Source of the DNA: Berkiella sp963829835
Lineage (GTDB): Bacteria > Pseudomonadota > Gammaproteobacteria > Berkiellales > Berkiellaceae
Length of the DNA: 64,000 bases
Assembly: GCA_963829835.1 (NCBI GenBank)
Contig: CAWHKC010000004.1
Coordinates: 868,001-932,000, forward strand
Direction of reading: 5' to 3'
The position numbers were made by a program, and so were the translations under genes. How positions within the stretch are numbered: position 1 is the first letter of the stretch; each line of letters starts with the position of its first letter. This document shows, piece by piece, positions 8,497-16,965 of this stretch. A model generated the notes under the pieces. It had not been told where the DNA came from, did not search any database, and worked only from the letters and a program-made list of their open reading frames with translations.

Positions 8497-9117
8497 TCAC
8501 CTACTCTCTATAGCTTGGTTAATATTTGGTAATAACTTTTGTGGTGGCGTGACTGTGCTACCTGTAAGTACCGCCTGAGCCTTTGCCTTATCTCCAAGTA
8601 ACACTGGGGGCTCAAGTTCATAACCCTGACAGCCATTCTGATGGGCTGATATCCCAGAAAGAAAACTTGGATACCCTTGGGGTGGTTTATGACGATATGA
8701 GCCAAACCGGGTTTGAAATTCTTTGGCCACAAAGGGGAGTTCTTTTTCTTTTGTAGCGCATAACTTTATCCAACCACCCATTTCAGTAATCACTTGATGG
8801 ATCACTGGCTCATCAAATACAACGCTCCGATAAGGACCTACCACCCTAATTGCCTGGTCTACTTTGGTCCAAGCCTGTAAGCTTTGAGTTCGACTATCGC
8901 CCTTTAAAATGCGAAACACATCAGCAGGCTTTGGCATAAATTGACCGACATCAACGTCTTGCACATGGCTCTCCAAGGCCCTAACCACGGAAGCTAAATC
9001 ATAAGACTTTAAAATCTCCCAGTAGATCTTCACCATCAAAGGCGAAATCGATTTTCCATAAATTTGGCCAATGGAAATTAACACTTTGCTAAATGCCTCG
9101 CGTTCAGTGACTTCCAC
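8497..9117 (-). CDS. Phage replication-associated protein (DUF6475-like)
   Basis: The reading frame is open from 9249, but a GTG at 9117 behind a strong purine-rich ribosome site (AGGAGAGGAGGA) is the better start, giving about 206 residues and a 14-base overlap with the upstream gene. The N-terminal half is helical with VKIYWEILKSYDLASVVRAL; the middle has FMPKPADVFRIL, common in phage proteins that sit where lambda P does. The likely role is helicase loading or another replication function, inferred from its place between the replication initiator and Q. The family name is from memory and only moderately sure. Confidence 0.6.
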   Translation of the reverse strand: MEVTEREAFSKVLISIGQIYGKSISPLMVKIYWEILKSYDLASVVRALESHVQDVDVGQFMPKPADVFRILKGDSRTQSLQAWTKVDQAIRVVGPYRSVVFDEPVIHQVITEMGGWIKLCATKEKELPFVAKEFQTRFGSYRHKPPQGYPSFLSGISAHQNGCQGYELEPPVLLGDKAKAQAVLTGSTVTPPQKLLPNINQAIESR

Positions 9118-10048
9118 AGTTCTCCTCCTCTCCTTGAAACCAAGTTTCCAAAGCTTGATAGCTTTGCTTTGCCTGATGTTCGCCAGCACTAAGCCTCTTA
9201 GGGGGATTGCGATAATTGCCGATAAAGCGATCGATCTGATTTGCGTCACGTAAGATCACATGCAACCCATCATAACGCTCACCGCGCTCATTCTCCCCCA
9301 TGTTATGTGCTGTGAAGGAACATCCCGTAATTGCTTGGCAAAGCTGTTCGACCTCATAGCCCGATTTCAATGCGCCCTGGATGATTATCTTGCGTTTTTT
9401 ATCAAGCTTGGCGTTAGGGTGATTCATGATTTGCTTCCAGTGAGAAAAAACCTCGTCAACAGGATTTTCGACAAAGTGATCTTTCTCTTTCTCTTTCTCT
9501 TTATTTTTCTCTTTTTCTTTCTTTTTCTCTTTCTCTTTGCTTCCAAGGGCCTCTTGAGTACCTTGTAAGGAGTCATTAATCACTTTTTTTCGTTTTGTTT
9601 GATATTTTTTTGCCTTTTCAAGCTCCTTGGGAGGGGTCAATAAATGAAAATCATCTTTATGTTGATGGTAGAAAGCCCCTAAGAAGGAGAGGCTTGGTAG
9701 CTGTTCAAAGTATTTTTGCAATTGTATGACCCTATTATCAACCTTCTTGAGGGGGCCACCGACTTGATCTAAGGCATAATTCAACAACCAGATGTACTCA
9801 TGCTCTGAATCATATTGGCAAAACTCGAGTTGTTCTAATCGGTTGATGATTTCTTGCACTCTCTCAAGCGTAATTCCAGTATCACGAGCAATGTAAATCA
9901 ATGGAATGAAATAAATCCCTAAGCTATGACTATGATGATTGGTTTGTAAATAGAGTGCGACCAAGACAGTATCAGGCCCTTCCTTCACTAACTGTCTGGT
10001 TTGAGCGCACATCCAAAACTTTGGAGAGAATTTGCAGAAATCACGCAT
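9104..10048 (-). CDS. Phage replication initiator, lambda O/DnaD-like
   Basis: A 314-residue protein with a strong ribosome site (AAGGAG, 6 bases before ATG). The N-terminal 100 residues form a winged-helix-like module (LVALYLQTNHHSHSLGIYFI, then ARDTGITLERVQEIINRLEQ). A lysine/glutamate tract at about residues 170-190 separates it from a C-terminal domain (VDEVFSHWKQIMNHPNAKLD, then KKRKIII) seen in many phage replication proteins. It would bind the phage origin; the origin may lie in this gene, as in lambda O. It is the first large gene after the early regulators. Confidence 0.7.
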   Translation of the reverse strand: MRDFCKFSPKFWMCAQTRQLVKEGPDTVLVALYLQTNHHSHSLGIYFIPLIYIARDTGITLERVQEIINRLEQLEFCQYDSEHEYIWLLNYALDQVGGPLKKVDNRVIQLQKYFEQLPSLSFLGAFYHQHKDDFHLLTPPKELEKAKKYQTKRKKVINDSLQGTQEALGSKEKEKKKEKEKNKEKEKEKDHFVENPVDEVFSHWKQIMNHPNAKLDKKRKIIIQGALKSGYEVEQLCQAITGCSFTAHNMGENERGERYDGLHVILRDANQIDRFIGNYRNPPKRLSAGEHQAKQSYQALETWFQGEEENCGSH

Positions 10049-10069
10049 TGAGACTCCTTGAAAGAATGT

Positions 10070-10273
10070 TTATATTTCTTTCTTGGGAATGAAAAATAAG
10101 GTGCCGAGTTTGAATGTATCAAAAGTGATAAGGTCTGTACCTTTCCATTGATTATTCTTTTGAAGATGATGTTGAATAGCTTCTTCGGTTCTGATGCGCT
10201 CATGGATGTAATAACCTTCCATTCGCTTGATTGAATACCAATGAGAAACCATATTTTCTAAATAACTATCCAT
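10070..10273 (-). CDS. Small early phage protein, unknown
   Basis: About 67 residues if the ATG at 10273 is used; an AGGAG lies 8 bases upstream, making it better than an in-frame GTG at 10282. The protein has no recognised domain: an amphipathic N terminus, several His and Glu residues, and a C-terminal hydrophobic strand (KLGTLFFIPKKEI). It overlaps the end of the Cro-like gene by 8 bases and lies 22 bases before the replication initiator, so it is part of the early operon. It could occupy the CII position, but no CII-like helix-turn-helix is apparent. Confidence 0.5.
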   Translation of the reverse strand: MDSYLENMVSHWYSIKRMEGYYIHERIRTEEAIQHHLQKNNQWKGTDLITFDTFKLGTLFFIPKKEI

Positions 10274-10460
10274 TGCGACCACTCCTATATACTAAATCCT
10301 TGGCTTGAAATTTCCCTTCTGTAAACACTTCAATTTGATAAGCACGCCCTTTAGGTACCCCATCTTTCCATTTCGTGAGGGCCTGAGGAGTCACTCCTAA
10401 TATCTTGGCAAGTTTGTTTTTGCTCCCAAAATGAGAGATGACTTCCTCAATCGGCTTCAT
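10266..10460 (-). CDS. Cro-like repressor
   Basis: A 64-residue helix-turn-helix protein if started at the ATG at 10460, which follows an AGGGA ribosome site; a longer version from 10514 would run into the operator region and is less likely. The motif GSKNKLAKILGVTPQALTKW, then KDGVPKGRA, is the classic Cro/YdaS-type helix-turn-helix with the small exposed recognition helix. It is the first gene of the leftward early operon and is divergent from the CI-like repressor across a 156-base operator region, which fixes its role as the lytic switch regulator. Confidence 0.8.
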   Translation of the reverse strand: MKPIEEVISHFGSKNKLAKILGVTPQALTKWKDGVPKGRAYQIEVFTEGKFQAKDLVYRSGRNG

Positions 10461-10622
10461 TTTATTTCCCTCTAATTTTGCCTTCCCTAAAGTTAATTTA
10501 AAATTATCTTTCAATCAATATAAACTTTAGTTTACACCCTCAACATAGTTAACCACATTACAAATTAATTTTATATTACTTGCTATTCAATTTAGAATTA
10601 ACTTTTGCTAAGATTCATGGTT
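10461..10622. promoter_or_regulatory. Divergent cro/repressor operator and promoter region
   Basis: An AT-rich divergent control region. Three related sites are visible: TAAAGTTAATTTA at 10488-10500, the perfect 6-2-6 palindrome TAAACTTTAGTTTA at 10521-10534, and TTTAGAATTAACTTTT at 10591-10606, whose complement resembles the first site. By analogy with lambda OR these would be the binding sites for CI-like and Cro-like proteins, flanking promoters in both directions. Promoter hexamers cannot be picked out with confidence in sequence this AT-rich. Confidence 0.65.
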
Positions 10623-11234
10623 ATGAATATTGGTAATCGAATCAAACAAGCCAGACTTAAGAAAGGCATGACGCAAGACCAGCTTGGTGAAGCGTTAGGT
10701 GGCTTAACTGGCCCAACAATCTCAGCTCTTGAAAAAGGGACGGCTAAGACGTTTCGTGATCCTGAGCTTATTTTAAAAGCTGCTAAGATCCTGAGCGTCT
10801 CCCCCATATGGCTACAGTTTGGACTTGGAGATGCTGGGCTCATTAGAGAAACAGTGCCATTAATTGATTGGGAAGATGTTCTAAAAACACCTATCAGACC
10901 CTCGAAGATAAAACGATGCATTGGAACCACCGTTGCTGTATCTCCCAAAAGTTATGCACTCAGAATTGATGGCAATAGCATGGTTGCACCAACAGGCAAT
11001 GAAGTCTCTTTTAGAGAAGGCACTCTGGTTATTGTCGATCCAGAAGTCACCCCCAAATCAAATTCGTTTGTTGTTGCCTCTGTAAACAAAGTTCCTATGT
11101 TACGAAAACTCGTTCAAGATTCTGGCAAACAATATTTACAACCCCTCAATCGTTTATTTCAACAAGAACTCGTCACTAACAAAACGAAATTTCACGGTGT
11201 GGTTCGCGCTATTCTTCAAGAAGAGCTGGAGTAA
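10623..11234 (+). CDS. CI-like prophage repressor, S24 peptidase type
   Basis: About 203 residues from ATG 10623 (another in-frame ATG lies at 10617). The N terminus is an HTH_3 domain (RIKQARLKKGMTQDQLGEAL, then TGPTISALEKGTA). The C terminus is a LexA/CI-like serine peptidase with the catalytic Ser in IDGNSMVAP (about residue 119) and the Lys in VPMLRKLV (about 158). The likely self-cleavage bond lies in the RCIGTT segment, so a Cys/Ile-Gly neighbourhood rather than the more usual Ala-Gly. It should keep the early operon silent and be inactivated by RecA filaments after DNA damage. Confidence 0.9.
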   Translation: MNIGNRIKQARLKKGMTQDQLGEALGGLTGPTISALEKGTAKTFRDPELILKAAKILSVSPIWLQFGLGDAGLIRETVPLIDWEDVLKTPIRPSKIKRCIGTTVAVSPKSYALRIDGNSMVAPTGNEVSFREGTLVIVDPEVTPKSNSFVVASVNKVPMLRKLVQDSGKQYLQPLNRLFQQELVTNKTKFHGVVRAILQEELE

Positions 11235-11245
11235 ACTAAAGTTTA
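11232..11245. promoter_or_regulatory. Repressor-type palindrome after the repressor gene
   Basis: The palindrome TAAACTAAAGTTTA, the exact complement of the operator palindrome at 10521-10534, overlaps the repressor stop codon and lies 70 bases before the Xis-like gene. A further palindrome, TCTTAATTTAAGA, follows at 11268-11280. The first is probably an additional repressor binding site controlling the excisionase/integrase transcript. Confidence 0.6.
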
Positions 11246-11314
11246 GATTGACGCCCCTCCCCCAATATCTTAATTTAAGATTAAGTTATATCTAATTTTA
11301 GCTGTACAGCCAAC

Positions 11315-11659
11315 ATGGAATGTTTAAACCGAGTTGTTCGTTTAAGAGATGCTCCAAAGTATCTTGGCATGGATATTAAGGTCTTTAATGAGGTCGTTCG
11401 CCCCCATCTGTCTGAATTTCCCATAGGAAAGCAGGGAATTGGCTTCGATAGACTTGATCTTGATGCCTGGTTCGAGGAATATAAGTCCCGCAACGGGCGT
11501 CTCAAAGATACTTCACGAGGAGGTACACTATGGGACGCAAGAAAACGCCAGGACTCTTTAAACGAGGAGACACCTGGCATATTGATAAACAGATCTACGG
11601 ACAAAGACTTCGCGAAAGCACTGGAACGTGTGACCTTGAAGAAGCAGAAAGGCTTATAG
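11315..11659 (+). CDS. Xis-like helix-turn-helix protein upstream of integrase
   Basis: A 114-residue protein with an excisionase/AlpA-like core: VVRLRDAPKYLGMDIKVFNE (helix-turn-helix) followed by IPIGKQG-type and FDRLDLDAWFEEY segments. Its C-terminal third overlaps the start of the integrase gene by 130 bases in another frame, an arrangement seen with homologous helix-turn-helix/integrase pairs in other proteobacterial prophages. It probably acts as recombination directionality factor or regulator of the integrase. The protein looks intact even though the integrase is not. Confidence 0.7.
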   Translation: MECLNRVVRLRDAPKYLGMDIKVFNEVVRPHLSEFPIGKQGIGFDRLDLDAWFEEYKSRNGRLKDTSRGGTLWDARKRQDSLNEETPGILINRSTDKDFAKALERVTLKKQKGL

Positions 11660-12656
11660 CGCATCGAACGGAAGAACTTCGATTGCATAAGCAATTTGGC
11701 ATTAGGTTAAAGCGAACATTTCGGGAAGCAGCAACAAAATATTTGAATGAAAATTTGCATAAGCGCAGCATCGAGTCTGATGCCAGTCGTTTTAGAGTAC
11801 TTGATCCGCATATAGGAAATATGACGCTTGATAGTCTTCACATGGGAACATTGCAGGATTTCATTCAAAAAAGGAAAAAAGAAGGTGTAAAAATGCGAAC
11901 CATCAATCAAGCATTGAAAGTGGTTCGACATATTTTAAATCTTGCCACAACAGAATGGATGGACGAAAGCGGGCTTACTTGGCTTGCCTTTGCTCCAAAA
12001 ATAAAATTGCTGCCTGAACCTGATCTGCGAAAGCCTTACCCATTAAATTGGGATGAACAAAGGCGCTCTTCAAAGAGCTACCACTACATTTGGCAAGGAT
12101 GTCACTGTTTGCGGTTAACACAGGATGTCGCGATGCTGAAATCTGCTCTCTTAAATGGGACTGGGAAGTTAAAGTCCCCGAATTGGAAACATCGGTCTTT
12201 ATTGTGCCGGATGAGCTTGTTAAAAATGGCGAGGAAAGGCTGATTGTTCTTAATTCAGTCGCCAAATCCGTTATTGAAGAGGTAAGAGGAATTCATCCTG
12301 AATTTGTTTTTACCTTTCGAGGCAGGCCAATCAAACGAATGTTAAATTCGGGATGGAAGGCCGCTAGAGAAGCGACTGGCATTTCCGTAAGAGTGCACGA
12401 TTTGAAGCATACCTTCGGCAGACGTTTACGTTCTGCTGGCGTTAGCTATGAAGATCGACAAGATTTGTTAGGGCATCGATCGGGAAGGATCACAACTCAT
12501 TACTCTGCAGCTGAATTATCAAACCTGATGGCCGCTGCAGAATTGGTATGTCAAAGTACAGGTAATGGGCCAACTCTCACACTGTTAAAACGTAGAGAGA
12601 AAATCCTCCCCCACAAAATCCCCACAATAGGGTTTGGAAGAGTTTCTAAAAAGTGA
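11530..12656 (+). pseudogene. Tyrosine-family phage integrase, frameshifted
   Basis: The protein is complete only if two frames are joined. The first frame (11530 to about 12066) gives the arm- and core-binding domains up to LNWDEQRR. The catalytic part continues in the -1 frame from about 12066 (LFKELPLH onwards). The sequence AGGCGCTCTTC appears to have lost one base, perhaps a C. Downstream all catalytic residues are present: Arg in NTGCRDAEI, HDLKHTFGRRL, LLGHRSGRITTHYS with the nucleophilic Tyr. No slippery sequence is present at the junction, so a programmed shift is unlikely. The gene ends 20 bases before the tRNA used as attachment site. Confidence 0.88.
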
Positions 12657-12675
12657 CATAAGTGCTTGATTTATA

Positions 12676-12752
12676 TGGTGGGCCCACTAGGACTTGAACC
12701 TAGGACCAAAGGATTATGAGTCCTCTGCTCTAACCAACTGAGCTATGGGCCC
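12676..12752 (-). tRNA. tRNA with CAT anticodon (Met or lysidine-type Ile2)
   Basis: A complete 77-base cloverleaf on the minus strand: 7-bp acceptor GGGCCCA/TGGGCCC, D-arm AGCTCAGTTGGTTAGAGC, anticodon loop CTCATAA, T-arm with GGTTCAAGTCC, and encoded CCA. The CAT anticodon allows elongator Met or Ile2 (read as AUA after lysidine modification). The anticodon arm and variable loop (GGACTCATAATCC, TTTGGTC) resemble E. coli Ile2 more than elongator Met, but this is not decisive. Its 3' end faces the phage integrase and is the likely integration target. Confidence 0.93.
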
Positions 12753-13062
12753 CTCGAACACGGGGATAATATCTCTTTCGAAATATTTTTAAAATCTCGT
12801 CGCACCAACTGCTTGTCCGCCATAGCTTTAGCGACGGCGGAAGCTATGGGCCCGAAGACGGGATAAAAAAACGCCCCCAGCCAGCGAGAAGGAATACCTC
12901 AAAGGGTCCCAACCCTCCCCAGCGTGGGGGTTTTGAGAGTACTCTCTCGCCCTAACAAAAGGAAGGATTTCGAGAGTACGGTCTCTCCCCTCAAAAGAGG
13001 GGATTCTTAAGTGATTCAGTTTTGGCTGGTGATTTTATCACAACAAATGCCACGACTGAATG
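12753..13062. other. Repeat-rich noncoding spacer between tRNA and rpoD
   Basis: No gene is seen. It contains a partial copy of the tRNA 5' end plus flank (AGCTATGGGCCC at 12842-12853, repeating 12741-12752 and its following bases), a palindromic element at 12811-12843, two imperfect direct copies of a TTTYGAGAGTAC...TCTCTC unit (about 12931 and 12968), and a hairpin CCCCTCAAAAGAGGGG at 12987-13002. The hairpin may help to end rpoD transcription but lacks a T tract. Confidence 0.6.
12811..12843. repeat. Palindromic repeat element, GCTTGTCC family
   Basis: An inverted repeat with TCCGCC at 12815-12820 and GGCGGA at 12836-12841 around an AGCTTTAGC core. The complement of a hairpin at 47704-47733 has a similar design, beginning CTTGTCCTGCGAAGCC. 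The two may be members of one dispersed palindromic family in this genome. Confidence 0.45.
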
Positions 13063-14958
13063 TCACTTTAAAGGATGTTGCTCTTCTTCGTCGTCACCTT
13101 CGACTAAGAAGCTACGCAAGTCATCAGCCCTACTGGGTTGACGCAATTTACGTAGGGCTTTGGCTTCAATTTGTCGGATACGCTCACGCGTTACATCAAA
13201 TTGTTTGCCCACTTCTTCTAATGTGTGATCGGTATTCATATCAATACCAAATCGCATCCGTAACACTTTGGCTTCTCTGGCTGTCAGAGTCGACAAGATG
13301 CGACGGGTAGCTTCGCGAAGGCCTGCGGTGGTCGCAGAATCAGCAGGTGAGGCGATCACGGTGTCTTCGATGAAATCGCCCAAGTGTGAATCTTCATCAT
13401 CACCAATCGGGGTTTCCATTGAAATCGGTTCTTTAGCAATCTTTAACACTTTGCGGATTTTGTCTTCCGGCATTGCCATACGTTTACCCAACTCTTCAGG
13501 CGTTGGTTCACGACCCATTTCTTGCAACATTTGTCTGGCCACACGATTGAGCTTATTAATAGTTTCAATCATATGCACAGGAATTCGAATGGTGCGTGCT
13601 TGGTCGGCAATAGAACGTGTGATTGCTTGTCTAATCCACCAGGTGGCATAGGTTGAGAATTTGTAACCACGGCGATATTCAAATTTATCCACCGCTTTCA
13701 TCAAACCAATATTGCCTTCTTGGATAAGATCCAAAAACTGTAAGCCACGGTTGGTGTATTTTTTCGCAATTGAAATCACCAAACGTAAATTGGCTTCCAC
13801 CATCTCTTTCTTCGCACGACGTGCTTTGGCTTCACCAATGGACATATTACGATGCAATTCTTTAATCGCAACAATACTACGGCCAGCATTGGTTTCAATA
13901 GCACGAAGCAGTTCTTGATGATGAAGAACATCGTCTTTAATTTTCTTGAAATTTTCTGAATAGGGCTTATTAGAATTGATGTGTGTTTCAATCCATTGTT
14001 TGTTAACTTCGTTCCCTGGGAAACTGGTCACAAAGGACTGACGTGGCATTTTGCCTTTTTGTACACATAACGCCATCACGCCTTTTTCGTGTGATCGCAC
14101 ATCTTCTAACATGCTACGCATGAACCCAACCAATTCTTCGAACAAGCGGGGCACAAATTTAAACGCAGCAAACGCATCAGCCACTTCTTGATAAATCGCC
14201 ATGGTTTCAGGATGATCAAGACCAAGTCTTTTCTCAGCATCCACAATCTTATGGTAAGCCTCACGCAAGCGCGCAAAATATTGTGCAGCCAACTCAGGAT
14301 CAGGGCCTGTTTCAAGTTCGGTTTCTTCGCCATCAACCCCTTCAACACCCGCAACAATTTCTTCATCTAATTCAGCGGCAATGGGTTCAAATTCAGCAAT
14401 TTCGATGGGTTCAGCAGGAATCGGTTCATCATCGCTTTGCACAAAACCGCTAATAATATCGCCCAAACGGAGCTGATCGGCTAAGTATTTGTCGTATTCT
14501 TTTAATATGTGGGCAATGTTCGGCGGATAGGCAGCTAAAGCGCTTAATACTTGGCGCAAACCCACTTCAATTCGTTTGGCAATTTCAATTTCGCCTTGGC
14601 GGGTCAGGAGCTCTACTGTACCCATTTCCCGCATGTACATACGTACGGGATCGGTGGTTCTACCAAATTCGCTGTCTGTGGAAGCAAAAGAAAGTGCTTC
14701 TGCCGCTTCGCGGGCCATTTCGTCGTCATCAACAACCGCTTCTGTGAGGGTTAAAGCATCCTCATCTGGTGGATCTTCGTAAACATCAATCCCCATGTCA
14801 TTTATCATGCTGATAATGTCTTCGACCTGTTCGGGATCAACAATATGATAAGGTAGTAAATCACTCACCTCGGCATAGGTGAGATACCCCTTTTCCTTCC
14901 CCGCTGCTATCAAGTCTTGCAGTTGAGTTGCTTGCTGCTCGTGATCAACATAATTCAT
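13063..14958 (-). CDS. rpoD: RNA polymerase primary sigma factor (sigma-70)
   Basis: A 631-residue housekeeping sigma factor. In order: region 1.1 at the N terminus, region 1.2 (DPVRMYMREMGTVELLT, about residue 101), the acidic non-conserved insert (about 170-240), regions 2.1-2.4 (RLVISIAKKYTNRGLQFLDL, then YKFSTYATWWIRQAITR), region 3, and region 4.2 (TLEEVGKQFDVTRERIRQIE). Length is close to E. coli RpoD (613). It is the last gene of the conserved rpsU-dnaG-rpoD macromolecular synthesis operon, about 200 bases after dnaG, a gap long enough for an internal promoter. Confidence 0.97.
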   Translation of the reverse strand: MNYVDHEQQATQLQDLIAAGKEKGYLTYAEVSDLLPYHIVDPEQVEDIISMINDMGIDVYEDPPDEDALTLTEAVVDDDEMAREAAEALSFASTDSEFGRTTDPVRMYMREMGTVELLTRQGEIEIAKRIEVGLRQVLSALAAYPPNIAHILKEYDKYLADQLRLGDIISGFVQSDDEPIPAEPIEIAEFEPIAAELDEEIVAGVEGVDGEETELETGPDPELAAQYFARLREAYHKIVDAEKRLGLDHPETMAIYQEVADAFAAFKFVPRLFEELVGFMRSMLEDVRSHEKGVMALCVQKGKMPRQSFVTSFPGNEVNKQWIETHINSNKPYSENFKKIKDDVLHHQELLRAIETNAGRSIVAIKELHRNMSIGEAKARRAKKEMVEANLRLVISIAKKYTNRGLQFLDLIQEGNIGLMKAVDKFEYRRGYKFSTYATWWIRQAITRSIADQARTIRIPVHMIETINKLNRVARQMLQEMGREPTPEELGKRMAMPEDKIRKVLKIAKEPISMETPIGDDEDSHLGDFIEDTVIASPADSATTAGLREATRRILSTLTAREAKVLRMRFGIDMNTDHTLEEVGKQFDVTRERIRQIEAKALRKLRQPSRADDLRSFLVEGDDEEEQHPLK

Positions 14959-15159
14959 ATATAAGAGCTACCTTGGTCTGCAACTTAATAAATAACCTTT
15001 TTTGGCAGAATTCATCTACCGCAAAGTAACCGACAATTCTATCTACTATTTTTGCTTTAATCTAGTACTTTATGTCAGTAACCATTCATATCAAAAAGGG
15101 TGAGTTACCCGCTTTATCGTGGGTAAATATACTCCCTTCTTACCCATTTAGATTGTAAA

Positions 15160-16935
15160 CTAGCCAATTGATTCCCTAGACTGCAAAAATTCTTTTAATT
15201 TTATTTTCTCTTCATCGGATAATTCGGAACTTTTAGCCTTTAGAAGCAATTTCTCGGCGTATTGTTCCCGACCTACTACCTCTAATCGCGCAATTGCCCC
15301 GCAAAATTCCGCTTCCAGGCCTTCTTCTGGTAGGTATGCGACCTTTTTTTCACATTCTGTTAAGCGATTAAGCTCAAATCCATTTTCTTGTAACTTTTTA
15401 CGTATGTCCGCTGTCAAAGCGGTTGGATTGTTTTTTAATATTTCTAGCACCTGATTAAAAAGTTCAATTCCAGGTGCCTCAATTACTTTGGCAATGGGGG
15501 CTTTCTGCCCTACCAATTCATATAGGCTTGGGGCTCTGATTAAAAGAGCTGTTGCAATATAAGCCGTTTCCATTGGTTGGGGAGGAGGAGCCACTTTAAT
15601 TCTGGTTTGTCCTTTTGGAGAATAATAACTTCTAAATGCTTTCTCTCCTCTCACCACTTGGGGTGAGCTTGCTACCAATTTCGCTAATTGCTCAAACATC
15701 ATTTCTTTAAAAATACCGGCTGGCATCGTCTCAATCATGGGGCGGGCAATACTCGCTAAATGGGCTCGATTATCAACAGAATCCGGCGTAATCTTGGCAC
15801 TCAATGTGCCAAAAAAGTATTCTGACAAGGAGGTGCCATTTTGCACTAATCCTTGAAAAGACTTAGCCCCATATTGACGCACATAAGAATCTGGATCTTC
15901 GCCTTGTGGCAAAAACACAAATCGCACATGTCTGCCTTCGGTTAATAAAGAAAGCACTAATTGTAATGCTTTCCAGGCAGCCCCTTGTCCTGCTTTGTCT
16001 CCATCAAAACAAAAAACCACTTCAGGTACTACGTTAAATAAGGCGGTTAAATGGTGACTGGTAATCGCCGTACCAAGGGTTGCAACAGCGCCGGTCACGC
16101 CATATTGGGCCAGTGCTACCACATCCATATAGCCTTCAACCACCACGGCAGTTTTCCATTTCTCTTTGCCATGCATTGCCTCATGCAATCCATACAGGCA
16201 ATAACTCTTTTGAAAAACAGGTGATTCTGGGGAATTCAAATATTTTGGCTGGCTTTTATCCATCACCCTAGCACCAAAACCAATCACCTCTCCTTTTCTA
16301 TCTTTGATGGGAAACATGATCCGCTCACGAAACCTGTCATATAATCGCCCTTCTGGGTGTTTAATAATTAGGCCTGTTTCTTCTAATATTTTTAAGGTTT
16401 CGGGCTCGTTCTGAAAAAAGGTAAGCAAATTGTTCCAACCCGCAGGAGCAAATCCAATACTAAATTTTTTGGCAATTTGTCCCGTTAAGCCACGCTTTTT
16501 AAGATAGGTGACAGCAACGTTTGCATCCGCATGGTTTTTAAGCTGATGGCTATAAAATTCAGCAACGCGATTAAGAACGGAAGTCGTTGTTAATTTCAAT
16601 TGAACCTTTGCCATTTCGTGTGGATCTTTGGGGACGGTTAATCCTAATCGAGAGGCTAGACGCTCTACTGCCTCCACAAAAGATAACGACTCATAATCCA
16701 TTAAAAACCGTATAGCATCACCATTGGCGCTGCAGCCAAAGCAATGATAAAACTGCTTAGTTTGGCTAACGGTAAATGAAGGTGTTTTTTCATGATGAAA
16801 GGGGCAACACGCGCTATAATTTGCCCCATTTTTTTTCAGTGTAATACTTTCTTGAATGAGCGAGACGATATCGGTTTTTGCTAACACCGATTCTTTAAAG
16901 CTATCCGGAATACGCCCACCAGAAACACCTGACAT
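15160..16935 (-). CDS. dnaG: DNA primase
   Basis: About 591 residues from the ATG at 16935, which follows GAGGGA; an in-frame ATG at 16950 would overlap that ribosome site. The CHC2 zinc-binding domain is intact (CCPFHHEKTPSFTVS, then FYHCFGC, residues about 40-66). The TOPRIM core has VVVEGYMDVVALAQYGV and FCFDGDKAGQGAA, carrying the Glu and Asp metal ligands. The C-terminal helicase-binding domain is present. It makes RNA primers for replication with DnaB. It lies 30 bases after yqeY in the rpsU-dnaG-rpoD operon. Confidence 0.96.
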   Translation of the reverse strand: MSGVSGGRIPDSFKESVLAKTDIVSLIQESITLKKNGANYSACCPFHHEKTPSFTVSQTKQFYHCFGCSANGDAIRFLMDYESLSFVEAVERLASRLGLTVPKDPHEMAKVQLKLTTTSVLNRVAEFYSHQLKNHADANVAVTYLKKRGLTGQIAKKFSIGFAPAGWNNLLTFFQNEPETLKILEETGLIIKHPEGRLYDRFRERIMFPIKDRKGEVIGFGARVMDKSQPKYLNSPESPVFQKSYCLYGLHEAMHGKEKWKTAVVVEGYMDVVALAQYGVTGAVATLGTAITSHHLTALFNVVPEVVFCFDGDKAGQGAAWKALQLVLSLLTEGRHVRFVFLPQGEDPDSYVRQYGAKSFQGLVQNGTSLSEYFFGTLSAKITPDSVDNRAHLASIARPMIETMPAGIFKEMMFEQLAKLVASSPQVVRGEKAFRSYYSPKGQTRIKVAPPPQPMETAYIATALLIRAPSLYELVGQKAPIAKVIEAPGIELFNQVLEILKNNPTALTADIRKKLQENGFELNRLTECEKKVAYLPEEGLEAEFCGAIARLEVVGREQYAEKLLLKAKSSELSDEEKIKLKEFLQSRESIG

Positions 16936-16965
16936 GCATGTATCCCTCAATCCATCAAAAAATGC

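Noticed and set aside
9118..9249. Extended N terminus of the phage protein at 8497-9117
   Set aside because: It would lie wholly inside the upstream replication gene, while a GTG with a strong ribosome site sits at 9117.
9480..9545. CTTTCT-type simple repeat, as a possible CRISPR or microsatellite locus
   Set aside because: It is the coding sequence of the Lys/Glu tract in the replication protein; no spacers or regular repeat units.
11530..12100. Programmed -1 frameshift as the way to make full-length integrase
   Set aside because: No slippery heptamer or downstream stem is seen at 12060-12075, and integrases of this type are normally in one frame.
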